Made by a program: the position numbers and the translations under genes
Notes under the pieces: generated by a model
Seen by the model: only the letters and a program-made list of their open reading frames with translations
Database searches by the model: none
What the model was told of the DNA's origin: nothing
Shown here: positions 11,885-25,852 of the stretch, one piece after another
Position numbering within the stretch: the first letter of the stretch is position 1
Layout: each line of letters starts with the position of its first letter
Origin: Salticus scenicus
Lineage: Eukaryota > Arthropoda > Arachnida > Araneae > Salticidae
Direction of reading: 5' to 3'
Assembly: GCA_963930645.1 (NCBI GenBank)
Contig: OZ005657.1
Span: 48,260,153 to 48,324,152, forward strand
Length of the DNA: 64,000 nucleotides

Positions 11885-12450
11885 TGCTAGGTAGAGAAAG
11901 TATTGTTTTTGGGTCAAATTTTCGAACGCGAGATTTTGTTATATTTACACGTTTTGAGGTCCCCTGAATACGAAAATCATTTTTTTAGCAAATGGTCTGT
12001 GTGTGTGTCAATGTGTGTGTCTGTGTGTGTGTCTGTCTGTTATCAGCATATCTCAAAAATAAATTATGGCAGAAAGTTCAAACTTGGTATTCTAAATGTG
12101 TATCATATAAGGATGCTACAGTAAGCTTTTCGTTAAGATCAAGCAAATGGTTCGTTTACAGGGACAATCAAGAGAATTCTAATGCATTACGTCTATGGGG
12201 GAAATTGCAGGTAAGTAGAATTTAACGTCTATAGACTGCACTAAACCAAATGAAACGAATATATATTTTTTGTAATAGAGATAGTTAACTGGGAAAAAAA
12301 ATTGTGTATGTAGGAGCCTCGCCACCCCCCTTTCCCCCCTAGGGGAAAGTCCCCCCTCGAGAGGAGTAAATTTTCATGATGGGTATCTTTCAAAAGAGCT
12401 CGCCAATACCTTTAAAACGAATGGTTGAACCATCGAACCATCATGGACTT
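11885..12450 (-). mobile_element. Dispersed X-family element (copy W), truncated
   Basis: Read on the plus strand it begins at the hairpin-proximal end: GTAGAGAAAGTATTG, then a domain shared with 29606 and 47641 (GGTCAAATTTTCGAA..GAG, TTTACACGTTTTGAGGT, then a GT-rich stretch at 11998-12040 and TTATCAGCATATCTCAAAA). Near 12310-12430 it contains the reverse complement of the array core, including GAGCCTCGCCACCCCCC, the CCCCC...GGGG tract and CCTTTAAAACGAATGGTTGAA. The outer hairpin arm is missing, so the terminus is lost. It is an ancestor-like single copy outside the 14-29 kb array. Confidence 0.65.
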
Positions 12451-12625
12451 TTTTTGGATATTTGGTGTTATACTACTTCTCTAATATGGAAATTGTCTGC
12501 ATTATCATAAATGATAATTTTTTTAAATAATAATTTTAATAAATTATTTTTTAAAAACAGAATTATTTTTTAATAACCGAATTAAATTCTATATAAATGT
12601 AGGTGCATTAATGAAACGGGCGGTT

Positions 12626-12647
12626 GAGGGGGGTGGTAGCCCCCCTC
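12626..12647. repeat. Perfect G/C hairpin
   Basis: GAGGGGGG-TGGTAG-CCCCCCTC forms a perfect 8-bp stem with a 6-nt loop in DNA that is otherwise AT-rich. It resembles the paired G and C tracts of the X elements but lies outside any recognisable copy. Confidence 0.6.
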
Positions 12648-12939
12648 ACACAGAACTAATTATCATGTAAAACTCTTCAGAAGCCTAATCTGAATTGTTT
12701 AACACAGGTTTACATAACAGTACTCGTTATCTTACCTTTTAATCTGCAACCTGTATTTATAGTATTAAATTTCAGGGTAAAAGAAATTCGTGTGAGTGAC
12801 ACACCAGATTATTAAAATTAAAAACTGACTATCAGCTTTTTTGGGAAATACAGCAGAGCACGCCCAATTATTTAGACTGCTTGTTCGTTCCTTGGTAGAT
12901 TATTTATCAAAAGGTCTGTTTTAAAGGGGCGAAATTTTG

Positions 12940-13080
12940 TGAAGGGTACTTTTATATGATTAAAAAAAAATGTGAATTTCCTTTTTAGAATAAATAATTT
13001 TATGAAGGGTCGTTTTATAGAATAAATAATTTTGTGGAGAATCCTTTTTAAGAATATAAAATTTTGTGGAAGGTCCTTTG
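12940..13080 (+). repeat. Short minisatellite, ~38-bp unit
   Basis: About three and a half degenerate units of a GAATAAATAATTTTGTGAAG-GGTCCTTTT type occur (at about 12940, 12985, 13020 and 13055). The last leads into GACGGACCCAGATTTTCCTC. Confidence 0.5.
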
Positions 13081-13099
13081 ACGGACCCAGATTTTCCTC

Positions 13100-14142
13100 T
13101 GGACTGACCCGCCTTATATAAAATTCACATGACTGAAATGCGTTGAATTTTTGTGATGATCAATAAAGTCTATTTACAAAGAATAGACGAATAAACACAA
13201 TTATACCTATAACTCTTCCTGTTGCTTCACTGGTTGCAAGGGGGAAAAAATCGCATATTTTTCTACGACTATTGAAAAAGAGAAATAGTTATTATATTTC
13301 TTCAGTAATTTGTTTGTGATTGAATATGATAGAAATTATTTATAAAAAATAGTGATGTAATAATTCCTTCCTGAAACGGAAAATCTTTAACCCTTGAGTA
13401 GTTGCTAGCATCGGTAATAATTTATATAGTTTAAATAGCAAATTTAGTTCAAAACTTTATATAAAATAAATAAGTTTGACTTTTAATTTTCTCAAACACT
13501 GTCAACGCAGATTGCGAAAAAAATATCTTCTCTTATTTCAGAAGAAAAATGAGATCGAAAAAAAAAAAAAAAATAATAATAATAATAATAATAGAAAAAA
13601 AAATAATTTATTTTATAGATCCCGAATAAATAATAAAATGCCGAACACTACAAAGTATTTCAAAGTATATTAAATTAAATTAAAGATTTTTACACCTGTT
13701 CAATTATAAGATAAAAGTAAGTATCATTTGGAACAAAGTTTGCAAACTTCAAAGTTTGAAATTTAATGCGAACGTTGTTTGCCAGTTCATGGCATCATAA
13801 TCAGAAATATTAAAGACATTTTATGGAAGTAAAATTGGTTGAACCCATTAGTTTGATCCAATAAGAACTTATCTGGCTATTTAGGATGTTGAAAAGAATA
13901 AAAGGTATATTTATTATTCATGAATAAAACAGTTTTTAAGTTTAAAGTTAATCAACAAGATTATATTCAATTCATTCCTGTCTTTTTTTTTTTTTTTTTT
14001 TTTTTTTTTTGTAAAACATTTCTCTTTTTAAATAAGAATGTTCTGAAAATAAATAAATAAATAAATAATAATAAAATAAACAATAATAAAATAAATAAAT
14101 AATAATAATAGAAAAAAGGAGGGGGGGGACTCAAAAGAAAAA
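13100..14142. other. AT-rich DNA before the array
   Basis: Nothing coding is recognised. The frame at 13476-13673 is driven by a poly-A/(AAT)n tract (about 13558-13594). A poly-T lies at 13982-14010 and A/T microsatellites at 14050-14110, followed by a G8 run just before the array begins. Confidence 0.5.
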
Positions 14143-14166
14143 CTAGTATGTTGTGGCCACCACAAG

Positions 14167-15328
14167 ACTTTCTTCTATATTTACCTATACATATTCAATC
14201 AGTAACAATATTTAAAAAAAAAATAAAAATAAAAATAAATAAAAAAAAAAAGTACGATTTTTTTTTCTAAGTTTTTTTTTTTTTTTTTTTTTTTTTTTTG
14301 TTAAAAGTAAAAAAAAATCGATAACTTTGTTTTAAATTATCACAGATTTATAGTTCAACCATTCGTTTTAAAGGTATTGACGAGACCTTTCGAAAGATAC
14401 CCATCTTGAAAATTTATCCCCCCCGGGGGGGGGGTACTTCCCCCCCAGGGGGGAAGCGATGCCCCCCATGCAGAAATTTTTTTCCTAGTTACATACTACT
14501 ATTATCAATAATTCATATTAATTTTACAATCACAAGTTTAAAACAACTCTTATTATGCACATTTATACGAATTTTTGTCATATGCTGCCATGTTAAAAAT
14601 TTAGATAAAATGCTATCACAGCGCCACCTGTTGAGCTATTGATCCCCAAACATAATCAGCACCAGTTTATGTCGGGGACCAACTAAATACCAAGTTTGGT
14701 TAAATTTCGTTAAAAAAAAAAAAAAAAAAATATTTTTGTTAAAAGTAAAAAAAAATCGATAACTTTGTTTTAAATTATCACAGATTTATGGTTCAACCAT
14801 TCGTTTTAAAGGTATTGACGAGACCTTTCGAAAGATACCCATCTTGAAACTTTGCCCCCCCGGGTGGGTACTTCCCCCCCAGGGGGGGGGGACCGATGCC
14901 CCCACATGCACAAAATTTTTTTCCTAGCTAACTACTACTATTATCAATAATTCCTATTAAATTTACAATCACAAGTGTAAAATAACTCTCTTTATGCCCA
15001 TTTATACGGAATTTTGTCCTATGCTGCCATTGTTAAAAATTTGCATAAAATGCGATCACAACGCCACCTATTGAGCGATTGATCCCAAAATCTAATCAGC
15101 ACCAGTTTATGTCAGGGTGCAACTAAATACCAAATTTGGTTAAATTTCATTCATTGGTTCGTGAGATACAGCGTCCACAAAAAAATGATACAGACAGACA
15201 GACAGACATTTTCTAAAAACTATTAATTCGTGTTCTCCACATCCCAAAACATGTAAATCCATCAAAAAGTGGACTTCGAAAATTTTCGCGAATCCAATAC
15301 TTTCTCTATATTACATATAGAAGAAAGT
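14167..15328 (+). mobile_element. X1, first and shortened array element
   Basis: It begins ACTTTCTTCTATAT and ends ATATAGAAGAAAGT, a 14-bp perfect TIR. It has two core blocks (TTCAACCATTCG at about 14354 and 14792) where internal copies have three. Its leader TTACCTATACATATTCAATC differs from the TTCCTATACAAATTCACGC of the other copies, so it is a diverged boundary copy. Confidence 0.8.
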
Positions 15329-15648
15329 AAAAAAGGATAAATTAAACAAGATAAGTATTGTTGGAAAAGTTATTTAAATCAATTCTTCAGATTATCATGC
15401 GAATATGATTTTTTTCAAATCTGATAATCTCTATTGGAAAAATGACTAACTAAACAATGATGATAATAATAATAATAAGAAGAAGAAGAAATTTTACATG
15501 AATAAAAAAAAAAAAAAAAAAAACTATCTCCGTCGGAATATTTAAGAAAATGTAATTTATGTTCTGATGAGATATATCTAAGATATTCCTAATAAATGCA
15601 AACCAATCAAAAAACTAATAGAAACTAGTATGTTGTGGCCACCACAAG
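15329..15648 (+). repeat. Array spacer (first of seven)
   Basis: The spacer contains GGATAAATTAAACAAG, a 9-bp inverted pair AGATTATCA/TGATAATCT, a GAT/AAT/AAG microsatellite, a poly-A, CTATCTCCGTCGGAATATT and ACTAGTATGTTGTGGCCACC. Near-identical copies occupy 17496-17815, 19640-19951, 21675-21994, 23820-24131, 25853-26174 and 28001-28313. It is not part of the TIR element, so the amplified unit is element plus host flank. The left array boundary lies inside it: before X1 only the last 25 bases or so are present. Confidence 0.85.
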
Positions 15649-17495
15649 ACTTTCTTCTATATTTTCCTATACAAATTCACGCAGTAACAATATTTAAAAA
15701 AAAAAAAAAAAAAAAAAACGATTTTTTCTAATTTTTTTTTTTTCGTTAAAAGTAAAAAAAAAATCGATAACTTTGTTTTAAATTACCACATATTTATAGT
15801 TCAACCATTCGTTTTAAAGGTATTGACGAGACCTTTCGAAAGATACCGATCTTGAAAATTTACAACCCGCCCGGGGGGGGGGCTGTACTTCCCCTAGGGA
15901 GGGGGAAGCGAAACCCCAATTTTGTCCCTAATTAACTACTACTATTATCAATAATTCATATTAATTTCACAATCACAGGTTAAGAATAACTCTCATTATG
16001 TACATTTATACGAAATTTTTTCCTATACTGCCATGTTAAAAATTTAGATAAAATGCTATCACAGCGCCATCTGTTGAGCTATTGATCCCCAAACATAATC
16101 AGCACCAGTTAATGTCGGGAGAAACTAAATACCAAGTTTGGTTAAATTTCGTTTAAAAAAAAAAAAAAAATTGCGATTTTTTTCTAAGTTTTGTTTTGTT
16201 AAAACTAAAAAAAATCGATAACTTTGGTTTACATTATCACAGATTTATCGTTCAACCATTCGTTTTAAAGGTATTGACGAGATCTTTTGAAAGATACCCA
16301 TCTTGAAACTTTGCCCCCCCGGGTGGGAACTCCCCCCCCCGGTGGGGGGGGAACCGATGATCCCACATGCACAAAAACTTTTTCCTAGTTAACTACTACT
16401 ATTATCAACCTGATCTTTCGAAAGATACCCATTGTGAAAATTTACCACCCCTGGGGGGATATTTCCCTCCTAGGGGGGGGGGGGTAGCGATGCCCCCCCA
16501 TACAGAAAATTTTTTTCCTAGTTACATACTACTACTATCAATAATTAATATTAATTTTACAATCACAAGTTTAAAACAACTGTAATTATGCACATTTATA
16601 CGAATTTTTGTCCTATGCTGCCATGTTAAAAATTTAAATAAAATGCTATCACAGCGCCACCTGTTGAGCTATTGATCCCCAAACATAATCAGCACCAGTT
16701 TATGTCGGGGACCAACTAAATACCAAGTTTGGTTAAATTTCGTTAAAAAAAAAAAAAAAAAAATTTTTGTTAAAAGTAAAAAAAAATCGATAACTTTGTT
16801 TTAAATTATCACAGATTTATGGTTCAACCATTCGTTTTAAAGGTATTGACGAGACCTTTCGAAAGATACCCATCTTGAAACTTTGCCCCCCCACGGGTGG
16901 GTATTCCCCCCCCCCGGTGGGGGGGGAACCGATGCCCCCACATGCACAAAAATTTTTCCCAGTTAACTATTACTATTATCAACGAGACCTTTCGAAAGAT
17001 ACCCATCTTGAAAATTTACTTCCCCGGGGGGGTACTTCCCCCCCAGGGGGGGGGGGGAACCGATGCCCCCACATGCACAAAATTTTTTTCCTAGCTAACT
17101 ACTACTATTATCAATAATTCCTATTAAATTTACAATCACAAGTGTAAAATAACTCTCTTTATGCCCATTTATACGGAATTTTGTCCTATGCTGCCATTGT
17201 TAAAAATTTGCATAAAATGCGATCACAACGCCACCTATTGAGCGATTGATCCCAAAATCTAATCAGCACCAGTTTATGTCAGGGTGCAACTAAATACCAA
17301 ATTTGGTTAAATTTCATTCATTGGTTCGTGAGATACAGCGTCCACAAAAAAATGATACAGACAGACAGACAGACATTTTCTAAAAACTATTAATTCGTGT
17401 TCTCCACATCCCAAAACATGTAAATCCATCAAAAAGTGGACTTCGAAAATTTTCGCGAATCCAATACTTTCTCTATATTACATATAGAAGAAAGT
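15649..17495 (+). mobile_element. X2, array element, long (B) type
   Basis: The TIRs are ACTTTCTTCTATAT/ATATAGAAGAAAGT. Cores lie at about 15808, 16254 and 16823. The B-type first core carries CCCGCCCGGGGGG...CCCTAGGGAGGGGG. The third core is followed by an extra block of about 95 bp (ATTATCAACGAGACCTTTCG, from about 16976) that A-type copies lack. Confidence 0.85.
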
Positions 17496-17815
17496 AAAAA
17501 AGGATAAATTAAACAAGATAAGTATTGTTGGAAAAGTTATTTAAATCAATTCTTCAGATTATCATGCGAATATGATTTTTTTCAAATCTGATAATCTCTA
17601 TTGGAAAAATGACTAACTAATCAATGATGATAATAATAATAAGAAGAAGAAGAAGAAATTTTACATGAATAAAAAAAAAAAAAAAAAAAACTATCTCCGT
17701 CGGAATATTTAAGAAAATGTAATTTATGTTCTGATGAGATATATCTAAGATATTCCTAATAAATGCAAACCAATCAAAAAACTAATAGAAACTAGTATGT
17801 TGTGGCCACCACAAG

Positions 17816-19639
17816 ACTTTCTTCTATATTTTCCTATACAAATTCACGCAGTAACAATATTTAAAAAAAAAAAAAAAAAAAAAAAAAACCATTTTTTCTA
17901 ATTTTTTTTTTTCGTTAAAAGTAAAAAAAAAATCGATAACTTTGTTTTAAATTACCACATATTTATAGTTCAACCATTCGTTTTAAAGGTATTGACGAGA
18001 CCTTTCGAAAGATACCGATCTTGAAAATTTACAACCCGCCCGGGGGGGGGGCTGTACTTCCCCTAGGGAGGGGGAAGCGAAACCCCAATTTTGTCCCTAA
18101 TTAACTACTACTATTATCAATAATTCATATTAATTTCACAATCACAGGTTAAGAATAACTCTCATTATGTACATTTATACGAAATTTTTTCCTATACTGC
18201 CATGTTAAAAATTTAGATAAAATGCTATCACAGCGCCATCTGTTGAGCTATTGATCCCCAAACATAATCAGCACCAGTTAATGTCGGGAGAAACTAAATA
18301 CCAAGTTTGGTTAAATTTCGTTTAAAAAAAAAAAAAAAAATTGCGATTTTTTTCTAAGTTTTGTTTTGTTAAAACTAAAAAAAATCGATAACTTTGGTTT
18401 ACATTATCACAGATTTATCGTTCAACCATTCGTTTTAAAGGTATTGACGAGATCTTTTGAAAGATACCCATCTTGAAACTTTGCCCCCCCGGGTGGGAAC
18501 TCCCCCCCCCGGTGGGGGGGGAACCGATGATCCCACATGCACAAAAATTTTTTCCTAGTTAACTACTACTATTATCAACCTGATCTTTCGAAAGATACCC
18601 ATTGTGAAAATTTACCACCCCTGGGGGGATATTTCCCTCCTAGGGGGGGGGTAGCGATGCCCCCCCATACAGAAAATTTTTTTCCTAGTTACATACTACT
18701 ACTATCAATAATTAATATTAATTTTACAATCACAAGTTTAAAACAACTGTAATTATGCACATTTATACGAATTTTTGTCCTATGCTGCCATGTTAAAAAT
18801 TTAAATAAAATGCTATCACAGCGCCACCTGTTGAGCTATTGATCCCCAAACATAATCAGCACCAGTTTATGTCGGGGACCAACTAAATACCAAGTTTGGT
18901 TAAATTTCGTTAAAAAAAAAAAAAAAAAATTTTTGTTAAAAGTAAAAAAAAATCGATAACTTTGTTTTAAATTATCACAGATTTATGGTTCAACCATTCG
19001 TTTTAAAGGTATTGACGAGACCTTTCGAAAGATACCCATCTTGAAACTTTGCCCCCCCCCCGGTGGGGGGGGAACCGATGCCCCCACATGCACAAAAATT
19101 TTTCCCAGTTAACTATTACTATTATCAACGAGACCTTTCGAAAGATACCCATCTTGAAAATTTACTTCCCCGGGGGGGTACTTCCCCCCCAGGGGGGGGG
19201 GAACCGATGCCCCCACATGCACAAAATTTTTTTCCTAGCTAACTACTACTATTATCAATAATTCCTATTAAATTTACAATCACAAGTGTAAAATAACTCT
19301 CTTTATGCCCATTTATACGGAATTTTGTCCTATGCTGCCATTGTTAAAAATTTGCATAAAATGCGATCACAACGCCACCTATTGAGCGATTGATCCCAAA
19401 ATCTAATCAGCACCAGTTTATGTCAGGGTGCAACTAAATACCAAATTTGGTTAAATTTCATTCATTGGTTCGTGAGATACAGCGTCCACAAAAAAATGAT
19501 ACAGACAGACAGACAGACATTTTCTAAAAACTATTAATTCGTGTTCTCCACATCCCAAAACATGTAAATCCATCAAAAAGTGGACTTCGAAAATTTTCGC
19601 GAATCCAATACTTTCTCTATATTACATATAGAAGAAAGT
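17816..19639 (+). mobile_element. X3, array element, B type
   Basis: It is near-identical to X2 over its length, with cores at about 17969, 18420 and 18990. Its third core lacks the GGTGGGTATTCCC segment present in X2 and X7, a marker shared with X5. Two consecutive B copies (X2, X3) break the later A/B alternation. Confidence 0.85.
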
Positions 19640-19951
19640 AAAAAAGGATAAATTAAACAAGATAAGTATTGTTGGAAAAGTTATTTAAATCAATTCTTCA
19701 GATTATCATGCGAATATGATTTTTTTCAAATCTGATAATCTCTATTGGAAAAATGACTAACTAAACAATGATGATAATAATAATAAGAAGAAGAAGAAGA
19801 AATTTTACATGAATAAAAAAAAAAAACTATCTCCGTCGGAATATTTAAGAAAATGTAATTTATGTTCTGATGAGATATATCTAAGATATTCCTAATAAAT
19901 GCAAACCAATCAAAAAACTAATAGAAACTAGTATGTTGTGGCCACCACAAG

Positions 19952-19994
19952 ACTTTCTTCTATATTTTCCTATACAAATTCACGCAGTAACAAT

Positions 19995-20025
<31 letters not shown>

Positions 20026-21674
20026 CGATTTTTTCTAATTTTTTTTTTTTCGTTAAAAGTAAAAAAAAAATCGATAACTTTGTTTTAAATTACCACATAT
20101 TTATAGTTCAACCATTCGTTTTAAAGGTATTGACGAGACCTTTCGAAAGATACCCATCTTGAAAATTTATCCCCCCCGGGGGGGATACTTCCCCCCCAGG
20201 GGGGAAGCGATGCCCCCCATGCAGAAATTTTTTTCCTAGTTACATACTACTATTATCAATAATTCATATTAATTTTACAATCACAAGTTTAAAACAACTC
20301 TTATTATGCACATTTATACGAATTTTTGTCATATGCTGCCATGTTAAAAATTTAGATAAAATGCTATCACAGCGCCACCTGTTGAGCTATTGATCCCCAA
20401 ACATAATCAGCACCAGTTAATGTCGGGAGAAACTAAATACCAAGTTTGGTTAAATTTCGTTTAAAAAAAAAAAAAAAAATTGCGATTTTTTTCTAAGTTT
20501 TGTTTTGTTAAAACTAAAAAAAATCGATAACTTTGGTTTACATTATCACAGATTTATCGTTCAACCATTCGTTTTAAAGGTATTGACGAGATCTTTTGAA
20601 AGATACCCATCTTGAAACTTTGCCCCCCCGGGTGGGAACTCCCCCCCCGGTGGGGGGGGGGGGAACCGATGATCCCACATGCACAAAAATTTTTTCCTAG
20701 TTAACTACTACTATTATCAACCTGATCTTTCGAAAGATACCCATTGTGAAAATTTACCACCCCTGGGGGGGTATTTCCCTCCTAGGGGGGGGTAGCGATG
20801 CCCCCCCATGCAGAAAATTTTTTTCCTAGTTACATACTACTACTATCAATAATTAATATTAATTTTACAATCACAAGTTTAAAACAACTCTAATTATGCA
20901 CATTTATACGAATTTTTGTCCTATGCTGCCATGTTAAAAATTTAGATAAAATGCTATCACAGCGCCACCTGTTGAGCTATTGATCCCCAAACATAATCAG
21001 CACCAGTTTATGTCGGGGACCAACTAAATACCAAGTTTGGTTAAATTTCGTTAAAAAAAAAAAAAAAAAAAAAAATATTTTTGTTAAAAGTAAAAAAAAA
21101 TCGATAACTTTGTTTTAAATTATCACAGATTTATGGTTCAACCATTCGTTTTAAAGGTATTGACGAGACCTTTCGAAAGATACCCATCTTGAAACTTTGC
21201 CCCCCCGGGTGGGTACTTCCCCCCCAGGGGGGGGGGAACCGATGCCCCCACATGCACAACATTTTTTTCCTAGCTAACTACTACTATTATCAATAATTCC
21301 TATTAAATTTACAATCACAAGTGTAAAATAACTCTCTTTATGCCCATTTATACGGAATTTTGTCCTATGCTGCCATTGTTAAAAATTTGCATAAAATGCG
21401 ATCACAACGCCACCTATTGAGCGATTGATCCCAAAATCTAATCAGCACCAGTTTATGTCAGGGTGCAACTAAATACCAAATTTGGTTAAATTTCATTCAT
21501 TGGTTCGTGAGATACAGCGTCCACAAAAAAATGATACAGACAGACAGACAGACATTTTCTAAAAACTATTAATTCGTGTTCTCCACATCCCAAAACATGT
21601 AAATCCATCAAAAAGTGGACTTCGAAAATTTTCGCGAATCCAATACTTTCTCTATATTACATATAGAAGAAAGT
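19952..21674 (+). mobile_element. X4, array element, short (A) type
   Basis: The first core (about 20108) has the CCCCCCCGGGG...CCCCAGGGGGGAAGCGATG variant also seen in X1. The block of about 95 bp after the third core (about 21139) is absent, which accounts for the shorter length of 1723 bp. Confidence 0.85.
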
Positions 21675-21994
21675 AAAAAAGGATAAATTAAACAAGATAA
21701 GTATTGTTGGAAAAGTTATTTAAATCAATTCTTCAGATTATCATGCGAATATGATTTTTTTCAAATCTGATAATCTCTATTGGAAAAATGACTAACTAAA
21801 CAATGATGATAATAATAATAAGAAGAAGAAGAAGAAATTTTACATGAATAAAAAAAAAAAAAAAAAAAACTATCTCCGTCGGAATATTTAAGAAAATGTA
21901 ATTTATGTTCTGATGAGATATATCTAAGATATTCCTAATAAATGCAAACCAATCAAAAAACTAATAGAAACTAGTATGTTGTGGCCACCACAAG

Positions 21995-22037
21995 ACTTTC
22001 TTCTATATTTTCCTATACAAATTCACGCAGTAACAAT

Positions 22038-22071
<34 letters not shown>

Positions 22072-23819
22072 ATTTTTTCTAATTTTTTTTTTTCGTTAAA
22101 AGTAAAAAAAAAAATCGATAACTTTGTTTTAAATTACCACATATTTATAGTTCAACCATTCGTTTTAAAGGTATTGACGAGACCTTTCGAAAGATACCGA
22201 TCTTGAAAATTTACAACCCGCCCGGGGGGGGGGCTGTACTTCCCCTAGGGAGGGGGAAGCGAAACCCCAATTTTGTCCCTAATTAACTACTACTATTATC
22301 AATAATTCATATTAATTTCACAATCACAGGTTAAGAATAACTCTCATTATGTACATTTATACGAAATTTTTTCCTATACTGCCATGTTAAAAATTTAGAT
22401 AAAATGCTATCACAGCGCCATCTGTTGAGCTATTGATCCCCAAACATAATCAGCACCAGTTAATGTCGGGAGAAACTAAATACCAAGTTTGGTTAAATTT
22501 CGTTTAAAAAAAAAAAAAAAATTGCGATTTTTTTCTAAGTTTTGTTTTGTTAAAACTAAAAAAAATCGATAACTTTGGTTTACATTATCACAGATTTATC
22601 GTTCAACCATTCGTTTTAAAGGTATTGACGAGATCTTTTGAAAGATACCCATCTTGAAACTTTGCCCCCCCGGGTGGGAACTCCCCCCCCCGGTGGGGGG
22701 GGAACCGATGATCCCACATGCACAAAAATTTTTTCCTAGTTAACTACTACTATTATCAACCTGATCTTTCGAAAGATACCCATTGTGAAAATTTACCACC
22801 CCTGGGGGGATATTTCCCTCCTAGGGGGGGGTAGCGATGCCCCCCCATACAGAAAATTTTTTTCCTAGTTACATACTACTACTATCAATAATTAATATTA
22901 ATTTTACAATCACAAGTTTAAAACAACTGTAATTATGCACATTTATACGAATTTTTGTCCTATGCTGCCATGTTAAAAATTTAAATAAAATGCTATCACA
23001 GCGCCACCTGTTGAGCTATTGATCCCCAAACATAATCAGCACCAGTTTATGTCGGGGACCAACTAAATACCAAGTTTGGTTAAATTTCGTTAAAAAAAAA
23101 AAAAAAAAATTTTTGTTAAAAGTAAAAAAAAATCGATAACTTTGTTTTAAATTATCACAGATTTATGGTTCAACCATTCGTTTTAAAGGTATTGACGAGA
23201 CCTTTCGAAAGATACCCATCTTGAAACTTTGCCCCCCCCCCGGTGGGGGGGGAACCGATGCCCCCACATGCACAAAAATTTTTCCCAGTTAACTATTACT
23301 ATTATCAACGAGACCTTTCGAAAGATACCCATCTTGAAAATTTACTTCCCCGGGGGGGTACTTCCCCCCCAGGGGGGGGGGAACCGATGCCCCCACATGC
23401 ACAAAATTTTTTTCCTAGCTAACTACTACTATTATCAATAATTCCTATTAAATTTACAATCACAAGTGTAAAATAACTCTCTTTATGCCCATTTATACGG
23501 AATTTTGTCCTATGCTGCCATTGTTAAAAATTTGCATAAAATGCGATCACAACGCCACCTATTGAGCGATTGATCCCAAAATCTAATCAGCACCAGTTTA
23601 TGTCAGGGTGCAACTAAATACCAAATTTGGTTAAATTTCATTCATTGGTTCGTGAGATACAGCGTCCACAAAAAAATGATACAGACAGACAGACAGACAT
23701 TTTCTAAAAACTATTAATTCGTGTTCTCCACATCCCAAAACATGTAAATCCATCAAAAAGTGGACTTCGAAAATTTTCGCGAATCCAATACTTTCTCTAT
23801 ATTACATATAGAAGAAAGT
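21995..23819 (+). mobile_element. X5, array element, B type
   Basis: Cores lie at about 22160, 22611 and 23170. Its third core matches X3 rather than X7, so X3 and X5 descend from one subtype. Confidence 0.85.
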
Positions 23820-24131
23820 AAAAAAGGATAAATTAAACAAGATAAGTATTGTTGGAAAAGTTATTTAAATCAATTCTTCAGATTATCATGCGAATATGAT
23901 TTTTTTCAAATCTGATAATCTCTATTGGAAAAATGACTAACTAAACAATGATGATAATAATAATAAGAAGAAGAAGAAGAAATTTTACATGAATAAAAAA
24001 AAAAAACTATCTCCGTCGGAATATTTAAGAAAATGTAATTTATGTTCTGATGAGATATATCTAAGATATTCCTAATAAATGCAAACCAATCAAAAAACTA
24101 ATAGAAACTAGTATGTTGTGGCCACCACAAG

Positions 24132-25852
24132 ACTTTCTTCTATATTTTCCTATACAAATTCACGCAGTAACAATATTTAAAAAAAAAAAAAAAAAAAAAA
24201 AAAACGATTTTTTCTAATTTTTTTTTTTTCGTTAAAAGTAAAAAAAAAATCGATAACTTTGTTTTAAATTACCACATATTTATAGTTCAACCATTCGTTT
24301 TAAAGGTATTGACGAGACCTTTCGAAAGATACCCATCTTGAAAATTTATCCCCCCCGGGGGGGGATACTTCCCCCCCAGGGGGGAAGCGATGCCCCCCAT
24401 GCAGAAATTTTTTTCCTAGTTACATACTACTATTATCAATAATTCATATTAATTTTACAATCACAAGTTTAAAACAACTCTTATTATGCACATTTATACG
24501 AATTTTTGTCATATGCTGCCATGTTAAAAATTTAGATAAAATGCTATCACAGCGCCACCTGTTGAGCTATTGATCCCCAAACATAATCAGCACCAGTTAA
24601 TGTCGGGAGAAACTAAATACCAAGTTTGGTTAAATTTCGTTTAAAAAAAAAAAAAAAAATTGCGATTTTTTTCTAAGTTTTGTTTTGTTAAAACTAAAAA
24701 AAATCGATAACTTTGGTTTACATTATCACAGATTTATCGTTCAACCATTCGTTTTAAAGGTATTGACGAGATCTTTTGAAAGATACCCATCTTGAAACTT
24801 TGCCCCCTCGGGTGGGAACTCCCCCCCCGGTGGGGGGGGGGGAACCGATGATCCCACATGCACAAAAATTTTTTCCTAGTTAACTACTACTATTATCAAC
24901 CTGATCTTTCGAAAGATACCCATTGTGAAAATTTACCACCCCTGGGGGGGTATTTCCCTCCTAGGGGGGGGTAGCGATGCCCCCCCATGCAGAAAATTTT
25001 TTTCCTAGTTACATACTACTACTATCAATAATTAATATTAATTTTACAATCACAAGTTTAAAACAACTCTAATTATGCACATTTATACGAATTTTTGTCC
25101 TATGCTGCCATGTTAAAAATTTAGATAAAATGCTATCACAGCGCCACCTGTTGAGCTATTGATCCCCAAACATAATCAGCACCAGTTTATGTCGGGGACC
25201 AACTAAATACCAAGTTTGGTTAAATTTCGTTAAAAAAAAAAAAAAAAAAAAATATTTTTGTTAAAAGTAAAAAAAAATCGATAACTTTGTTTTAAATTAT
25301 CACAGATTTATGGTTCAACCATTCGTTTTAAAGGTATTGACGAGACCTTTCGAAAGATACCCATCTTGAAACTTTGCCCCCCCGGGTGGGTACTTCCCCC
25401 CCAGGGGGGGGGGGAACCGATGCCCCCACATGCACAACATTTTTTTCCTAGCTAACTACTACTATTATCAATAATTCCTATTAAATTTACAATCACAAGT
25501 GTAAAATAACTCTCTTTATGCCCATTTATACGGAATTTTGTCCTATGCTGCCATTGTTAAAAATTTGCATAAAATGCGATCACAACGCCACCTATTGAGC
25601 GATTGATCCCAAAATCTAATCAGCACCAGTTTATGTCAGGGTGCAACTAAATACCAAATTTGGTTAAATTTCATTCATTGGTTCGTGAGATACAGCGTCC
25701 ACAAAAAAATGATACAGACAGACAGACAGACATTTTCTAAAAACTATTAATTCGTGTTCTCCACATCCCAAAACATGTAAATCCATCAAAAAGTGGACTT
25801 CGAAAATTTTCGCGAATCCAATACTTTCTCTATATTACATATAGAAGAAAGT
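24132..25852 (+). mobile_element. X6, array element, A type
   Basis: It repeats X4 almost base for base at an offset of about 4180 (cores about 24291, 24743, 25314), including GCACAACATTTTTTTCC where B copies read GCACAAAATTTTTTTCC. It differs by CCCCCCTCGGG for CCCCCCCGGG in the second core and by homopolymer lengths. Confidence 0.85.
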